Shown: in pieces, positions 1-9,546 of the stretch | How the letters are laid out: the number at the start of each line of letters is the position of its first letter | Numbering within the stretch: the stretch's first letter is position 1 | Assembly: GCA_903876795.1 (NCBI GenBank) | Contig: CAIRBK010000033.1 | Location: forward strand, 1-64,000 | DNA from: an uncultured Verrucomicrobiota bacterium | GTDB taxonomy: Bacteria; Verrucomicrobiota; Verrucomicrobiia; Opitutales; Opitutaceae | Reading direction: 5' to 3' | DNA: 64,000 bases | Notes under the pieces: model-generated | Databases searched by the model: none | The model's input: the letters and a program-made list of their open reading frames with translations, nothing else | Told to the model about the DNA's origin: nothing | Translations under genes and position numbers: made by a program

Positions 1-3000
1 CCGACATTCGCCGCGTCCCAAAGGGTTTCGACGATGTTACCGGAGGGATCGACGTTACTGACCGGATTGCCGTTTGCGTAGGCATACCAATTCATGCCGC
101 CCGCAAACCCAATGGGGTCGGCGTTTAGGAAGCGGCCGTTGCGGGCGTCGTAGTAACGGTAGCCGTAATAAATCAGGCCGGTTTCGTTGTCGGTGTATTT
201 GCTGCTGAAGCGGATCGGGTTGGCCTTGGCGTAGGGGCCGGTGGCTCGGAGGGGTTCGCCGAAGGCGTTGTATTCATAACTCGCGCCCAGGCCGCCGGTG
301 GCGGCGTTGACCAGGGTGGCGACGTTGCCGTTGCCGTCGTAGGTGGGCAGGTAGCGGGTGCCGGTCGAGTGGTCGGTGACTTGGAGCAGGGCGCCCACGC
401 CGCCGGCGGCGGTGAACGATCCGGTCAAATCCAGGCCCCAGGTGTAGCTGCGCTTGATGACCAGTTGCGAATTGGAACTTTCAAACTCGGCCAGGAGGTT
501 CCAGCCGTCGTAGAGGAAGCGGGTCTCGGTCGCGAGGGTCCATGTGCCAGGCGTGGCGGCTTCGGCGAGCACGCGTTTGAGCACGCGGCGGCCGGCGGAG
601 TCGTAGCGGAACTCGAGGCGCTGGCGCGCGGGTGCGCCGGGCGGGGCGGCGGTCCACGGTCTGGCCTCCATCGCGGCGAGGCGGTTCTCGGCGTCCCAGG
701 TGTAGGTCCAGCGGGCGTCGGCGGCGAGGTTGCCGTCGGCGTCGTAGGCGAGGGTCTCGGTGTAGCCGGGGAGGTAAATCCAGCGGGTGTCGATCTGGGC
801 GAGGTCGGCCCCGCCGGCGCCGGCGCCGGGCTTGGCGGCGATGGTCGCAAAGGACCTCGCCAGAGCGGTGGCGGTGTCGGCCTGCAGGAGCTCGGCCTGC
901 CAGAAGGCGCCTTTGCGGGCGACGGGGCGGTTGTCGGCAACGACGTTGGCATCGGGGGAGGCGGTGCCGGAGAGGGAAAGGGCTTTGTTTTGGCGGGCGG
1001 TGAGTTGGTTGAGGGCGTTGGGGGTGAAGGTGTCGGCGAGGGCGGGTTTGCCGGTGTGGTTGGCGGAGGTGCGGTTGCCGGCGGCGTCGTAGCCGAACTC
1101 GAAGCGGCGGCCGGGGAGGAGGTTGTCGGGGCTCTCGGCGCCGAGGTAGCCGGTGGCGGCGGTGAGCTGGCCGCGGTCGTCGTAGGCGAAGCGTTGGCGG
1201 GTGGTGTCGCCGTAGTCGGCAAAGGCGTCGCCGGACTGGGCGACGGTGTCGCGGCGGCCGAGGGCGTCGTAGGTGTAGGCGAAGTCGCTCTTGGTGGCGG
1301 TGCTCCACCGGCCCTGGATGCCGGTGAGCAGGTCGCGCCGGGGGTCGTAGGCGCGGGTGGTGGTGAAGGCGGTGCCGGCGGCGGCGACGGACTCGACGAG
1401 GCGGGAGCCGGCGAGGTAGCCGTAGGCAAAGGCCTGCGAGGAGGCGCCGTCGGCGCGGGCGCTGGTGACGGTGGCGAGGCGGCCGAGGTTGTTCCACGCG
1501 TAGGCTTGCTGGAGCCAGGCGGCGGAACCGACGGTTGGGCCGAGCTGGAAGCCGCGGGCGCGGCCTTTGACGGAGCCGAGGGTGTCGTCGGTGGCGTTTT
1601 CGTAGAGGCGGGTGAAGACGCCGTTGTTGTAATAGGCCGGGAGGGCGTCGCTGGCGAGGCGCCACGGGGAGGCGGCGGAGTAGGTGAAGACGCGGGTGCC
1701 GGTGTAATCGGTCACCGAGGCGACCTGGGCGGAGCGGGTGTAGGTGGTGGAGACGGAAGGGGTGCCGTCGTTGTAGGTGATGCCGGCGGGGTCGGCGGTG
1801 GCGGGGTCGTAGGCGTAGGTGGCGGTGACGCGGGCGGTGTTGGCGGTGCCGTCGAGGGTGCGGGCCCAGTGGCGGCGGAGGACCTGGCCGCGGGCGTTGT
1901 AGTCGTATTCGACGTAACGGCTGGCGGCGTCGGTTTTCCTCTGGAGGAGGCCGGAGGGGGCGTCGAAGGTCCAGGTGGTGGTGTCGCCGGCGGGCGGGGT
2001 GGCCGGCCAGGAGTCGCCGGTCCACGAACCGTCGGTGCGGTAGGTGGTGAGGCCGGTGCGCTCGCCGTAGGCGCTGTAGGCGAAGGCGGCGGGCGAGGCG
2101 GCCTCGCCCCACTGGCGGGCGACCTCGCCGCGGGCGGTGTAGGCGGTGCGGGAGTATTTGCCGAGGGCGTCTTTCACCCAGGCGCGGCGTCCCATGAGGT
2201 CGTAGCCGTAGGTGGCGGTGACGATGCCGGCCGGGTCGGTGACGGTGGAGACTAGAGTCGTGCCGGGGAGGTAGGCGGTCTGGACGGTGCGGGTGAGGCC
2301 GGCGCGGATGTTGGCGGAGGAGACCGGGCGCAGGAGGGCGTCGTAAGCGGTGGTGACGGTGATGCCGTCGGCGGTGGTGGCGGAGGTGCCGAGGCCGTTG
2401 ACGGCCACCTCGGTCTGGGGCGAGGCGAGGCCGGGAGCCCGGGTGGTCTGGGTGGCGGTGCGGGCGGCGCGGTCGAGGGAAAGGGTGGAGGCGGTGGTGT
2501 TGCCCTCGGCGTCGAGGGAGCGGGATTCGGCGCGGAGGGTGGCGGTCAGGCCGGTCAGGCGCTCGCGGGTGGCGCCGAGGGTGGTCTCGGTGGCGTCGTT
2601 GAGCAACGGGTAGGTGTAGCTGCGGGATTCGGTCCACCAGGCGTTGTCCAGGTTAACGAATTTGGTTTCGCGGCCGTTGATGCGGTCGGCGCCGGCGAGG
2701 TCGAGGGTGCCGTTGGCGTTGACGTCGAGGCCGGAGAGGACGGGCTGGCCGAGGGCGTCGTAGGTGTAGAGGGTGGAGGCGGTGGCGGTGCGGTCGGTCT
2801 GGCGGAGCTGGCCGGTGGAGGAGTCGTAGGTGTTTTGCTCGACGTAGCCGGGCTGGCCGGTGAAGCCGGGGCGCACGCTGCGCACGCTGCGGCCGAGCCA
2901 GTCGGTCCAGTTCTGCGACCAGCGGGGGGAGTCGGCGCCGGCGAGGTGGGTCCGGGACCAGCGGCGACCGTCGGCATCGACGCCGTGGGTAAAGAATTGG

Positions 3001-6000
3001 GCGACGGTGCCGGTGCCGGTGAGGCTGGCGGGCTGGCCGTCGAGGTAGCTCGTCTGGATGCGGGTGGAGAGGTCGGGCGCGGTGACGGTCTGCGTGCGGT
3101 TGGCCGGATCGTAGGCGTAGGAGGTCACGCCGACGCCGGGGGCGGTGGCGGAGACCGGGCGGCCGGCAAGGTCGTAGGTGGTGGTGGAGACCAGATCGTT
3201 GACCGGGTCGGGGGTGGCCGAGGCCTGCCGGCGGGTGCCGAGGACGTTGCCGGCGGCGTCGTAGGTGTAGGCGCGGAGGAGGTTGCCGGCGATGACGCCG
3301 GGGAGGGCGGTGGAGGTGGTTTCGAGGGTTTTGCGACCTTGGGAATCGTAGCTGTAGTCGATGCGGAGGCCCTGGGCGTTGCGCTCGGCGGTCATCAAGC
3401 CGCCGCTCCAGGAGAACTGGGCTTCGGTGACGAGCGGGGTGCCGGGGCCGGTGTCGCGGAGGCGGCGGGTGGCGAAGGGGCCGGCCGGAAGGCCGTTGGC
3501 GGTGACGTAGTCGAGGTGGATGCGATCCACCTCGACCCAGCCGGTGGCGACATAGATGCGCCGACCCCGGAGGCGCTCACGGCCGAAACGGTCGCGCACG
3601 ACGTAATCGGCGTAGGATTTGCCGGGGACGAGGCGGAAGCCGGGTTCGATGGCATTGCGCTGGCCGGGAGCGGGACCATAATCGGGATAACCGACGCTGT
3701 CGGCCCCCGCCGAGGCGGTGCCGTAGAGGGTGAGGTCTTCCCAATCCTGGTCGCCGGCGGCGGTGCCGTAGGTCCAGGTACGGGCGGCTTCGTCGTAGGT
3801 GCCCTTGAGGTAGAGATTGGCCACCCAGGTGCCGTCGGGGTTTTTGAGGGAGTGCGGGAGAGAAGGGAGGAGGCGGCCGTCGACGGCGACGTCCTCGCGG
3901 TAGGTCACGGAGACCGACTGGAGGGAGGCGCCGGAGGCGGAATAATCGGCACGGGTGGCGATGGTGACCGGGACGCCGTTGCGCGCCTGGCTTTGGTCGT
4001 AGGCGATGGTGGAGCGTGCGGTTGCTGTGTTGTTGACGCGGGTGACGATCTCGGTGGGCAGGGTGTTTTTGCCGTTCCAGTCGGTGAAGCCGTAAGTGTA
4101 TTCGGTGACGACCCCTGCGGTGGTGCTGGCCGCGGCGGGTGTGGCCGGGGCGTTGAGAAAAGGCCGATAGATGCGAGTCACCACGCCCAGGGAAGCCGGG
4201 GTGTCGGAGTATTCATAGCGGACCCAGTCGCCGGTGGGCTGGATGATGGACTTGGGTTGGGTAAAATTGCCGGGGCTGGCAGCGGAGGTGTGGAAGTCGT
4301 AGCGGGTGATAGAGGCGTTGCCCAAGGTGTTGCCCAGGGTGATGGCGGTGCGTTCACGGCCCCAGGGGAAGTCATCGTAACGCGTGGAGGCATTGGCGGC
4401 AACGGGGGAGCCGGCGGCACCAGTGGTGATGACCGTTTCGTTCCTGGTGGAGTCGCTGTAGGAAAAATCGTTCCTTGCATCGGGAGCGGTGCCAACCGCC
4501 GTGGAGGACCAGGGGGTGACGCGCCAGTTGTCAGTGGAGATGTTTTCGAGTTGGGACCAACGGATGGAGGCTGCCACCAGACTGGTCGTACCGGCTCCAT
4601 CGCCGGAGGCATCGAGGGTATGGGCGACAAAATCGCGACGGATGATGCGGAGTTTGGTGAGGGTGGAGGGATCGGGATTGGTGATCTCGTACTCGACCCA
4701 AGGGGAAGTATTAGGCTGGAGCCGACCATCACCCACGGTCGACTCGGTGCCGGAACGGGGATAGAAGGTGAGTCGGTAAGTGTAGGTGTTGACCGTCGTA
4801 ACGCGTACGATGGCCTGGGGGGCATCGACCTGCTCCAATGTTGCCGTGCTCTGGGGCCAGCGTTTGGCACTATCGGAGCTGGCCTCGTATATAAGAGCCG
4901 CAGGGGTGAAAAGGGAATTATTGATGGCAGACTCACGCAAAGAGATCACACCGGCGGTGCGACCATTGACCAAAGAGCCAAGGCCAACACCCCATATGAC
5001 GGCACCGGGAGACAGTGAGCTGGACTCACCAGCCGGGAAATAAGAAGCGCTATCAACCGAGGCAACCTCAGGGAGAACGGCGTAGATGCGCTCTAAGCGG
5101 AGGGCATATAGATGATAGCCGGAACCACCAGCAAAGATATCAGGACCACCCGTAGAACCCGCAGAGATAACGGTGGCGTCAATGCCGTTGATCAACAAAC
5201 GATAGCCGGCTTGAGGGGTAAAGTTGAGTTTATAGCTGTGTATCGATATATCAGAGCCAGGGGAAACGGCGATTGCGTAGCTCTTGCCCGGCTTAAGGTT
5301 GCCGATCATACTGCGGGCGTCATATACGTCGATAAAATCACCTACCTCGTTGTATAGCTGCACACTTAATACTGGATATTGAGTATCACTTACCCAGCTA
5401 TCTCCTTGACCGTAGTTTGTGTAATAAGCAGTATTAACAGGCGCACCGCCCGTCATGCCGGCATCGATCTGAAGCCGCTTATATACATCACTGCTTGGCA
5501 GGCTCGTCGGTGTTTGCGGGTTGAGTATCAATGACTGCGACGGCGGAGGGGATGAAGGGGGCGGCGTTGGCGGCGTTGGCGGGGGAGTGGGCGTTCCACC
5601 GACAGACTCCAACTTGATCGTGTAGGTTGCGTAGATTGAACTATCTTCATTGGGCGTGCTGTAAGAGGACTGCTCAATGTTATTTATGAGCAGCCGATAT
5701 CCACTCGGCACATTGAAAGTAAAGCTATATTGAGCAACCAGGCTGGAGGATATAACGAGATTGTAACTCACGCCAGGGGTTAACTCAGCGGTTTCCCGAC
5801 CAACCAAGCCGCTAGTGTAGGATTGGAAAGTTCCACCGATGTTTACCGTATTGACCGCATATAAACTAAGTTCCAGTGAAGGATAATCAGTAAAACTATA
5901 ATTGCTGCCATTACCATCATCGTAGCTACCGGAGGACACATAGCCACTAAGTATTCGTGCCTCCAGATTAAGGCTTACCGCAAAAGAACGCCCCGTGCCC

Positions 6001-6047
6001 AGCCAGAAAAACCCCATTAATAGTAACAGCAGGCGGGCGCAGTTCAT
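1..6047 (-). CDS. RHS/YD-repeat protein, secreted (3' end beyond the left edge)
   Basis: One open minus-strand frame runs from an ATG at 6047 to the window edge, at least 2,015 codons. I checked the frame at 4826, 3260 and 179 and it is the same throughout. The start gives a signal peptide (MNCARLLLLLMGFF...). Two N-terminal modules share the motif GYRLLIN-x-I (residues about 114 and 278) and are separated by a Pro/Thr-rich linker near residues 148-168. Then come many YD-type repeats (for example RAYTYDAAGN near residue 926). From about residue 1957 an RHS core is clear (YYGYRYYDARNGRF, then ADPIGFAGG and NPVSNVDPSGN). In this family the core is followed by a variable C-terminal tip, often a toxin; here the tip lies outside the window. 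The core half is very GC-rich, whereas the N-terminal 700 or so codons are AT-richer, suggesting a composite gene. Confidence 0.9.
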   Translation of the reverse strand, partial: MNCARLLLLLMGFFWLGTGRSFAVSLNLEARILSGYVSSGSYDDGNGSNYSFTDYPSLELSLYAVNTVNIGGTFQSYTSGLVGRETAELTPGVSYNLVISSSLVAQYSFTFNVPSGYRLLINNIEQSSYSTPNEDSSIYATYTIKLESVGGTPTPPPTPPTPPPSSPPPSQSLILNPQTPTSLPSSDVYKRLQIDAGMTGGAPVNTAYYTNYGQGDSWVSDTQYPVLSVQLYNEVGDFIDVYDARSMIGNLKPGKSYAIAVSPGSDISIHSYKLNFTPQAGYRLLINGIDATVISAGSTGGPDIFAGGSGYHLYALRLERIYAVLPEVASVDSASYFPAGESSSLSPGAVIWGVGLGSLVNGRTAGVISLRESAINNSLFTPAALIYEASSDSAKRWPQSTATLEQVDAPQAIVRVTTVNTYTYRLTFYPRSGTESTVGDGRLQPNTSPWVEYEITNPDPSTLTKLRIIRRDFVAHTLDASGDGAGTTSLVAASIRWSQLENISTDNWRVTPWSSTAVGTAPDARNDFSYSDSTRNETVITTGAAGSPVAANASTRYDDFPWGRERTAITLGNTLGNASITRYDFHTSAASPGNFTQPKSIIQPTGDWVRYEYSDTPASLGVVTRIYRPFLNAPATPAAASTTAGVVTEYTYGFTDWNGKNTLPTEIVTRVNNTATARSTIAYDQSQARNGVPVTIATRADYSASGASLQSVSVTYREDVAVDGRLLPSLPHSLKNPDGTWVANLYLKGTYDEAARTWTYGTAAGDQDWEDLTLYGTASAGADSVGYPDYGPAPGQRNAIEPGFRLVPGKSYADYVVRDRFGRERLRGRRIYVATGWVEVDRIHLDYVTANGLPAGPFATRRLRDTGPGTPLVTEAQFSWSGGLMTAERNAQGLRIDYSYDSQGRKTLETTSTALPGVIAGNLLRAYTYDAAGNVLGTRRQASATPDPVNDLVSTTTYDLAGRPVSATAPGVGVTSYAYDPANRTQTVTAPDLSTRIQTSYLDGQPASLTGTGTVAQFFTHGVDADGRRWSRTHLAGADSPRWSQNWTDWLGRSVRSVRPGFTGQPGYVEQNTYDSSTGQLRQTDRTATASTLYTYDALGQPVLSGLDVNANGTLDLAGADRINGRETKFVNLDNAWWTESRSYTYPLLNDATETTLGATRERLTGLTATLRAESRSLDAEGNTTASTLSLDRAARTATQTTRAPGLASPQTEVAVNGLGTSATTADGITVTTAYDALLRPVSSANIRAGLTRTVQTAYLPGTTLVSTVTDPAGIVTATYGYDLMGRRAWVKDALGKYSRTAYTARGEVARQWGEAASPAAFAYSAYGERTGLTTYRTDGSWTGDSWPATPPAGDTTTWTFDAPSGLLQRKTDAASRYVEYDYNARGQVLRRHWARTLDGTANTARVTATYAYDPATADPAGITYNDGTPSVSTTYTRSAQVASVTDYTGTRVFTYSAASPWRLASDALPAYYNNGVFTRLYENATDDTLGSVKGRARGFQLGPTVGSAAWLQQAYAWNNLGRLATVTSARADGASSQAFAYGYLAGSRLVESVAAAGTAFTTTRAYDPRRDLLTGIQGRWSTATKSDFAYTYDALGRRDTVAQSGDAFADYGDTTRQRFAYDDRGQLTAATGYLGAESPDNLLPGRRFEFGYDAAGNRTSANHTGKPALADTFTPNALNQLTARQNKALSLSGTASPDANVVADNRPVARKGAFWQAELLQADTATALARSFATIAAKPGAGAGGADLAQIDTRWIYLPGYTETLAYDADGNLAADARWTYTWDAENRLAAMEARPWTAAPPGAPARQRLEFRYDSAGRRVLKRVLAEAATPGTWTLATETRFLYDGWNLLAEFESSNSQLVIKRSYTWGLDLTGSFTAAGGVGALLQVTDHSTGTRYLPTYDGNGNVATLVNAATGGLGASYEYNAFGEPLRATGPYAKANPIRFSSKYTDNETGLIYYGYRYYDARNGRFLNADPIGFAGGMNWYAYANGNPVSNVDPSGNIVETLWDAANV

Positions 6048-6075
6048 AATAAATCTTATGAAAAAACTCGATGGT

Positions 6076-6660
6076 TTATTTGGCACGGGCCTTGATTTCC
6101 TCAACCCTCTGTTTTTGCTCTGGCGTAGGCGGCTTTAACGTCGCAGCGCTTTCGTAAGCAATCAGGGCATTTGCACCATCACCCAGTATGAGATAACGAA
6201 TATCTCCTAACAACTCATAAGCCCGAGCTTTTTTCTCGTCGGTTAATTGAGGTATTCCAGCTTCAATCAGCGCCTCGATTCGGCGTCCAACCACTACACC
6301 CTTGTCGGGTTGACCGGCCATAATCAACAAGGTCGCGAAATAATACTCGCGCCAGATGATAGTTTCTTTATCGGCCTCCGATTGATCATCCTTTATCGCA
6401 AATGCCAAAGAGTTCAACTGCACGGCCAGTATGCGGGCTTCGACCAAGTTGCCCGCAATCAGTTGGTCGGCTAGCAGTGAACGGAACTGCTGACGTTGTT
6501 CCGGTGTAAGTTTCAACGGCCGACTTTTTAACATGACTTTCTTGGTCTCCACCGGAGCGGCGGGTACCTCGGCCCAAATTGGTCGGGGGGCGACAACACC
6601 CGCAATCAAGCAAAGCATAAAAAAACATTTCAAGGCGCGTGTTATATCCGGAGGAAACAT
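6076..6660 (-). CDS. Small exported TPR-like protein
   Basis: 194 residues. The N-terminus is hydrophobic (residues about 8-30) and ends in an alanine-rich cleavage-like site, so export is likely. The rest is helical and charged; the C-terminal part (YELLGDIRYLILGDGANALIAYESAATLK region) reads like one or two degenerate TPR helices, ending in a Lys-rich tail. No enzyme motif is visible. It lies 28 bp upstream of the giant RHS gene on the same strand and was probably co-transcribed with it, so an accessory role in the RHS protein's export or display is a guess from position. Its base composition is AT-richer than the core genome, like the neighbouring N-terminal part of the RHS gene. Confidence 0.75.
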   Translation of the reverse strand: MFPPDITRALKCFFMLCLIAGVVAPRPIWAEVPAAPVETKKVMLKSRPLKLTPEQRQQFRSLLADQLIAGNLVEARILAVQLNSLAFAIKDDQSEADKETIIWREYYFATLLIMAGQPDKGVVVGRRIEALIEAGIPQLTDEKKARAYELLGDIRYLILGDGANALIAYESAATLKPPTPEQKQRVEEIKARAK

Positions 6661-6856
6661 GGGTATAATTTAACAAAAGAGAGATCGATCAAAGCGGGCC
6701 AAATATATGGATGATTTAAATTTATATAGATCAACTGCCCAGAGAGTGATAATCAGGGATGTAGGAGGTCGGAGATCCACACTCATCCCTGAACGTGCGG
6801 TACCACGGCTTGCCAGGCGCTGCAGGGACCGCAGGGCGGTTGAAGGAAATATCCGA

Positions 6857-7918
6857 TCATGGGGTGAATACTTGAAAATTGAGCGTGCCGTTCACGACCG
6901 AACCGTCAGCCACGCCGATCGGTACGACTTGGGCGGGCCGGGTGGGATCGGTTTTTAACAGAAATTCGGCCACGTCGGGAATACCGTCGGTGTCGGTTTG
7001 ATTTAAAAGATCGGGAATGAGGCGGCCGATGTACTTTTTCTCCAAATAGTCGGAAACCAGGTTCCGGTTGGAGTCGACCAGAACCTCGGAAAGATCAAAG
7101 GCAAAGAGTTGTTTGACCTGACCGATGTTGGCCAAGGCATAGTCATCGGCCGGAGTGGTGGAACTGGACCACGGGTAGATGATATAGGGGTCGTATTGGC
7201 GGAGGCGGTCGTAGAAGGGTTTGGCAAGGTGCTTGATCTGGCCGAGATTGACTGCGGCAAAGTCATCGGTGCTTGTGACCGGCTGTGCCCAGAGAGCATC
7301 CAAGGTGGCACCCGTGCCGCCCACCAAGGTCTTTTTCATTTCTTTATAAGCCTGATGAGCCAAGTGCTTCACCTGCCCCTGATTGATCGCCGAATAATCG
7401 TTCGCCGGGGGATAATCGCCGGGCCAGGCGGGAGTAGTCGGGTTGGTCGCATTGGGATTTACGGCGATGACCCTCCGTTGAAACCACCACGCCGGATAGT
7501 TGGCTGGTTTTTGGGAAGGGATCGGCGCAAGATTAGGTTCTGGGGTAACAGGAAGGGAATCATACAGCTCGGGATTCCATCCCATCGCCAGTTCATCCAA
7601 ATCCGAAATGCCGTCGCGATCAGTATCTACATCCGAAATCGCTGCGGAAAAGGTGCCGCCGGACTGGACGGAAAAACCCGGCCCAAGACTGATGGACGTG
7701 CCCGCTTTGAAAGCCACCTGGGCGGCGGCCGGTATTGTGACGGAGCCGTTGGTGGTCAATGTCTTGAGACCCGCGACCGTGGATGCACCCGCCGGAAACA
7801 CCTGGGAGGTGAGCACGGCATCGGCAGCCGGCACCACGGCCTGAAGCGGAAGGACGGCCAGCAGTCCCAAAAACATCGCCGGCTTCCCGCTGCGACGGAA
7901 ATTATTACGCTCTGGCAT
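6857..7918 (-). CDS. Secreted protein with coat-hanger stack, calcium-type repeats and three GQ-K repeats
   Basis: 353 residues from the ATG at 7918, chosen because a signal peptide follows (residues about 12-33); an upstream in-frame ATG at 7978 adds 20 residues with no export signal. After the signal, residues about 40-95 resemble the 3-coathanger stack domain of surface proteins (FKAGTSISLGPGFSVQSGG). Next is a thrombospondin-3/dockerin-like acidic motif (DVDTDRDGISDLDE), and a similar one lies near the C-terminus (TDTDGIPDVAEF). Between them are three repeats of about 65 residues with the core N-x-GQ(V/I)K-(H/Q)-L: NQGQVKHLA, NLGQIKHLA and NIGQVKQLF. The last two acidic motifs probably bind calcium. 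It sits between the fibre-like gene and the TPR-like gene on the same strand. Function unknown; cell-surface structural role inferred. Confidence 0.75.
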   Translation of the reverse strand: MPERNNFRRSGKPAMFLGLLAVLPLQAVVPAADAVLTSQVFPAGASTVAGLKTLTTNGSVTIPAAAQVAFKAGTSISLGPGFSVQSGGTFSAAISDVDTDRDGISDLDELAMGWNPELYDSLPVTPEPNLAPIPSQKPANYPAWWFQRRVIAVNPNATNPTTPAWPGDYPPANDYSAINQGQVKHLAHQAYKEMKKTLVGGTGATLDALWAQPVTSTDDFAAVNLGQIKHLAKPFYDRLRQYDPYIIYPWSSSTTPADDYALANIGQVKQLFAFDLSEVLVDSNRNLVSDYLEKKYIGRLIPDLLNQTDTDGIPDVAEFLLKTDPTRPAQVVPIGVADGSVVNGTLNFQVFTP

Positions 7919-7996
7919 AATACATTTGGATTGTTCGATACAGAGGTGCCTTATCAAAGCAGGATCGGTTCCATGCACAGAATTAGGCGGCCATCA

Positions 7997-9436
7997 TCAG
8001 GGAATGTCGGCTCCCGCCGTGAAGGTACCCATGCTTAAATCGCCCTGGGGTTCGACGCGGAGTTTGGTTGCGCGTTTGGTGACGGCGAGGGAGCCGGTGA
8101 TCTTGGCATCGCCCGCGACTTCGAGCCTGGCTGTGGGCGTGGTCGTGCCGATGCCGACGTTGCCGGAGGGAGTGATTCGAAGGCGCTCTGTAAGGTCATT
8201 TGTACCGCCCCAGCCGCTTGGGTTAGTGAAGAAGGCCAAACCGGTATTTTGTACCAAGGCGCTACCAGGGTTGTAATTATTGAATCGCATAGCCGCAATC
8301 CGAGCCCCGATCTGATCGGGTATGGCATCTCTAAAGCCCGAGAAGTCCAAGTTATATTGAACTGTCTTTTCACCAATCGGTACATTGATATTGGTCCAGT
8401 CATTGACTAGGCCTATACGCATACCGCCTTTATCAGTATTTGCTATATGTAAATTTGTGGCTGGAGTCGACGTGCCGATTCCGACGTTGCCATTAATAAA
8501 TACCGATGGAGAATCGATGTCTGTTCTCCCGCGACCTATCGTTATAGAGCTGCGACTTTCTTGCGCAGTTCGTGCGTATGAAAAAATTTTAGTATCCATT
8601 TCGGTTCCGGGCACAATTCCTTGTTCAAATCCCAGATTGATAATTGGAAGTTCATCGCTCGACCATTCAGATAGCGCGCTGATTAAGACCGGATTTGCTC
8701 CAGTATGCGAATATGTGCTCTTATAAAAGCGACCGGATGTTATGATTTTAGGAGCATCTATCAAGCTTCCTGCGGTAATTACATCAACCCCCACCTTTCC
8801 ATCATTCCTCACCAATAATAACGATTTGCCGGTGGAGTCGGTGAAATTGGCCGCGGCGGAGCTGGCGGAGGTGTCGGCGCCGGCCACGGTAAGACGGGCG
8901 GTGGCGGTGGTGGTGCCGATGGCGACATTGGCGGCGGGCAGCGTGGACCCGACTAGCAAGGTGTTAGATCCGTCGGTAGCTAGCACAGTGGTGTTTTGTA
9001 TCTTAAAACCACCACTCGCGGTAAGTACGCCGCCAACGGTGAGGCCTTGATTGAAGGTGGAGGTGCCGGAGGGGTTGAGAGTGATCGCGGCGGTACTGGT
9101 GCCGGATGCAAATAGGCTGAGGGCATTACCGGTATCCAACTTGAGTTGCGGGCCGGCGGCGGATTGCCAGAGCCATGCAATGGAGGGCTGGGTGGCGCTC
9201 CAGGCGATTTGGGGGGCGGCTCCGTCGGTGTAGGACCAAATCGCCCCCGCTTGATTGGGGTCGGCGATACGCGAGCCGAAGCTGAAGGTGTTGCCGCCGA
9301 AATCGGTGTTGCCAATGACATTGAGGTTGCCGGTAACGGTCTGGTCGGTCTGGGCCAGCACGGAAACCCAGGAGAAACCCCAGGCAAGAATGAGCGTCGA
9401 TATAGAGCGCGGGAAACGGGCTAAGGACGTTGGCAT
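7997..9436 (-). CDS. Exported fibre-like protein with GIGT repeats
   Basis: 479 residues from the ATG at 9436, which begins a signal peptide (hydrophobic residues about 10-28, ending VLAQ); an ATG at 9499 would place 21 extra residues in front. The body is Thr/Ser/Gly-rich and holds recurring trimeric-fibre motifs: VAIGTTTATARLTV, VGIGTSTPATNLHI and VGIGTTTPTARLEV. These are typical of phage tail-fibre and adhesin stalks that often precede a peptidase S74 chaperone domain; no S74 catalytic region is present, as the protein stops soon after the last repeat. It is the first gene of the leftward surface cluster. A role as a stalk or adhesin is inferred from the repeats and context. Confidence 0.8.
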   Translation of the reverse strand: MPTSLARFPRSISTLILAWGFSWVSVLAQTDQTVTGNLNVIGNTDFGGNTFSFGSRIADPNQAGAIWSYTDGAAPQIAWSATQPSIAWLWQSAAGPQLKLDTGNALSLFASGTSTAAITLNPSGTSTFNQGLTVGGVLTASGGFKIQNTTVLATDGSNTLLVGSTLPAANVAIGTTTATARLTVAGADTSASSAAANFTDSTGKSLLLVRNDGKVGVDVITAGSLIDAPKIITSGRFYKSTYSHTGANPVLISALSEWSSDELPIINLGFEQGIVPGTEMDTKIFSYARTAQESRSSITIGRGRTDIDSPSVFINGNVGIGTSTPATNLHIANTDKGGMRIGLVNDWTNINVPIGEKTVQYNLDFSGFRDAIPDQIGARIAAMRFNNYNPGSALVQNTGLAFFTNPSGWGGTNDLTERLRITPSGNVGIGTTTPTARLEVAGDAKITGSLAVTKRATKLRVEPQGDLSMGTFTAGADIP

Positions 9437-9546
9437 GGGACTTAAGAAATTTATAGATTTATGGGTAAATCTACCCAGAAACTCAGATAACACCTCCACA
9501 AATGTCTATATAAAAATCCATACAATTGCAGTCCGGGCGCTTGATG

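Noticed and set aside
369-2255. Long plus-strand Gly/Val-rich reading frame opposite the RHS gene
   Set aside because: It is a by-product of GC-rich YD-repeat DNA; the minus frame encodes RHS motifs without interruption, and the plus-strand protein is low-complexity.
2835-5018. 727-residue plus-strand frame opposite the RHS gene
   Set aside because: Same reason: low-complexity composition and complete overlap with the real frame, which I checked at several points.
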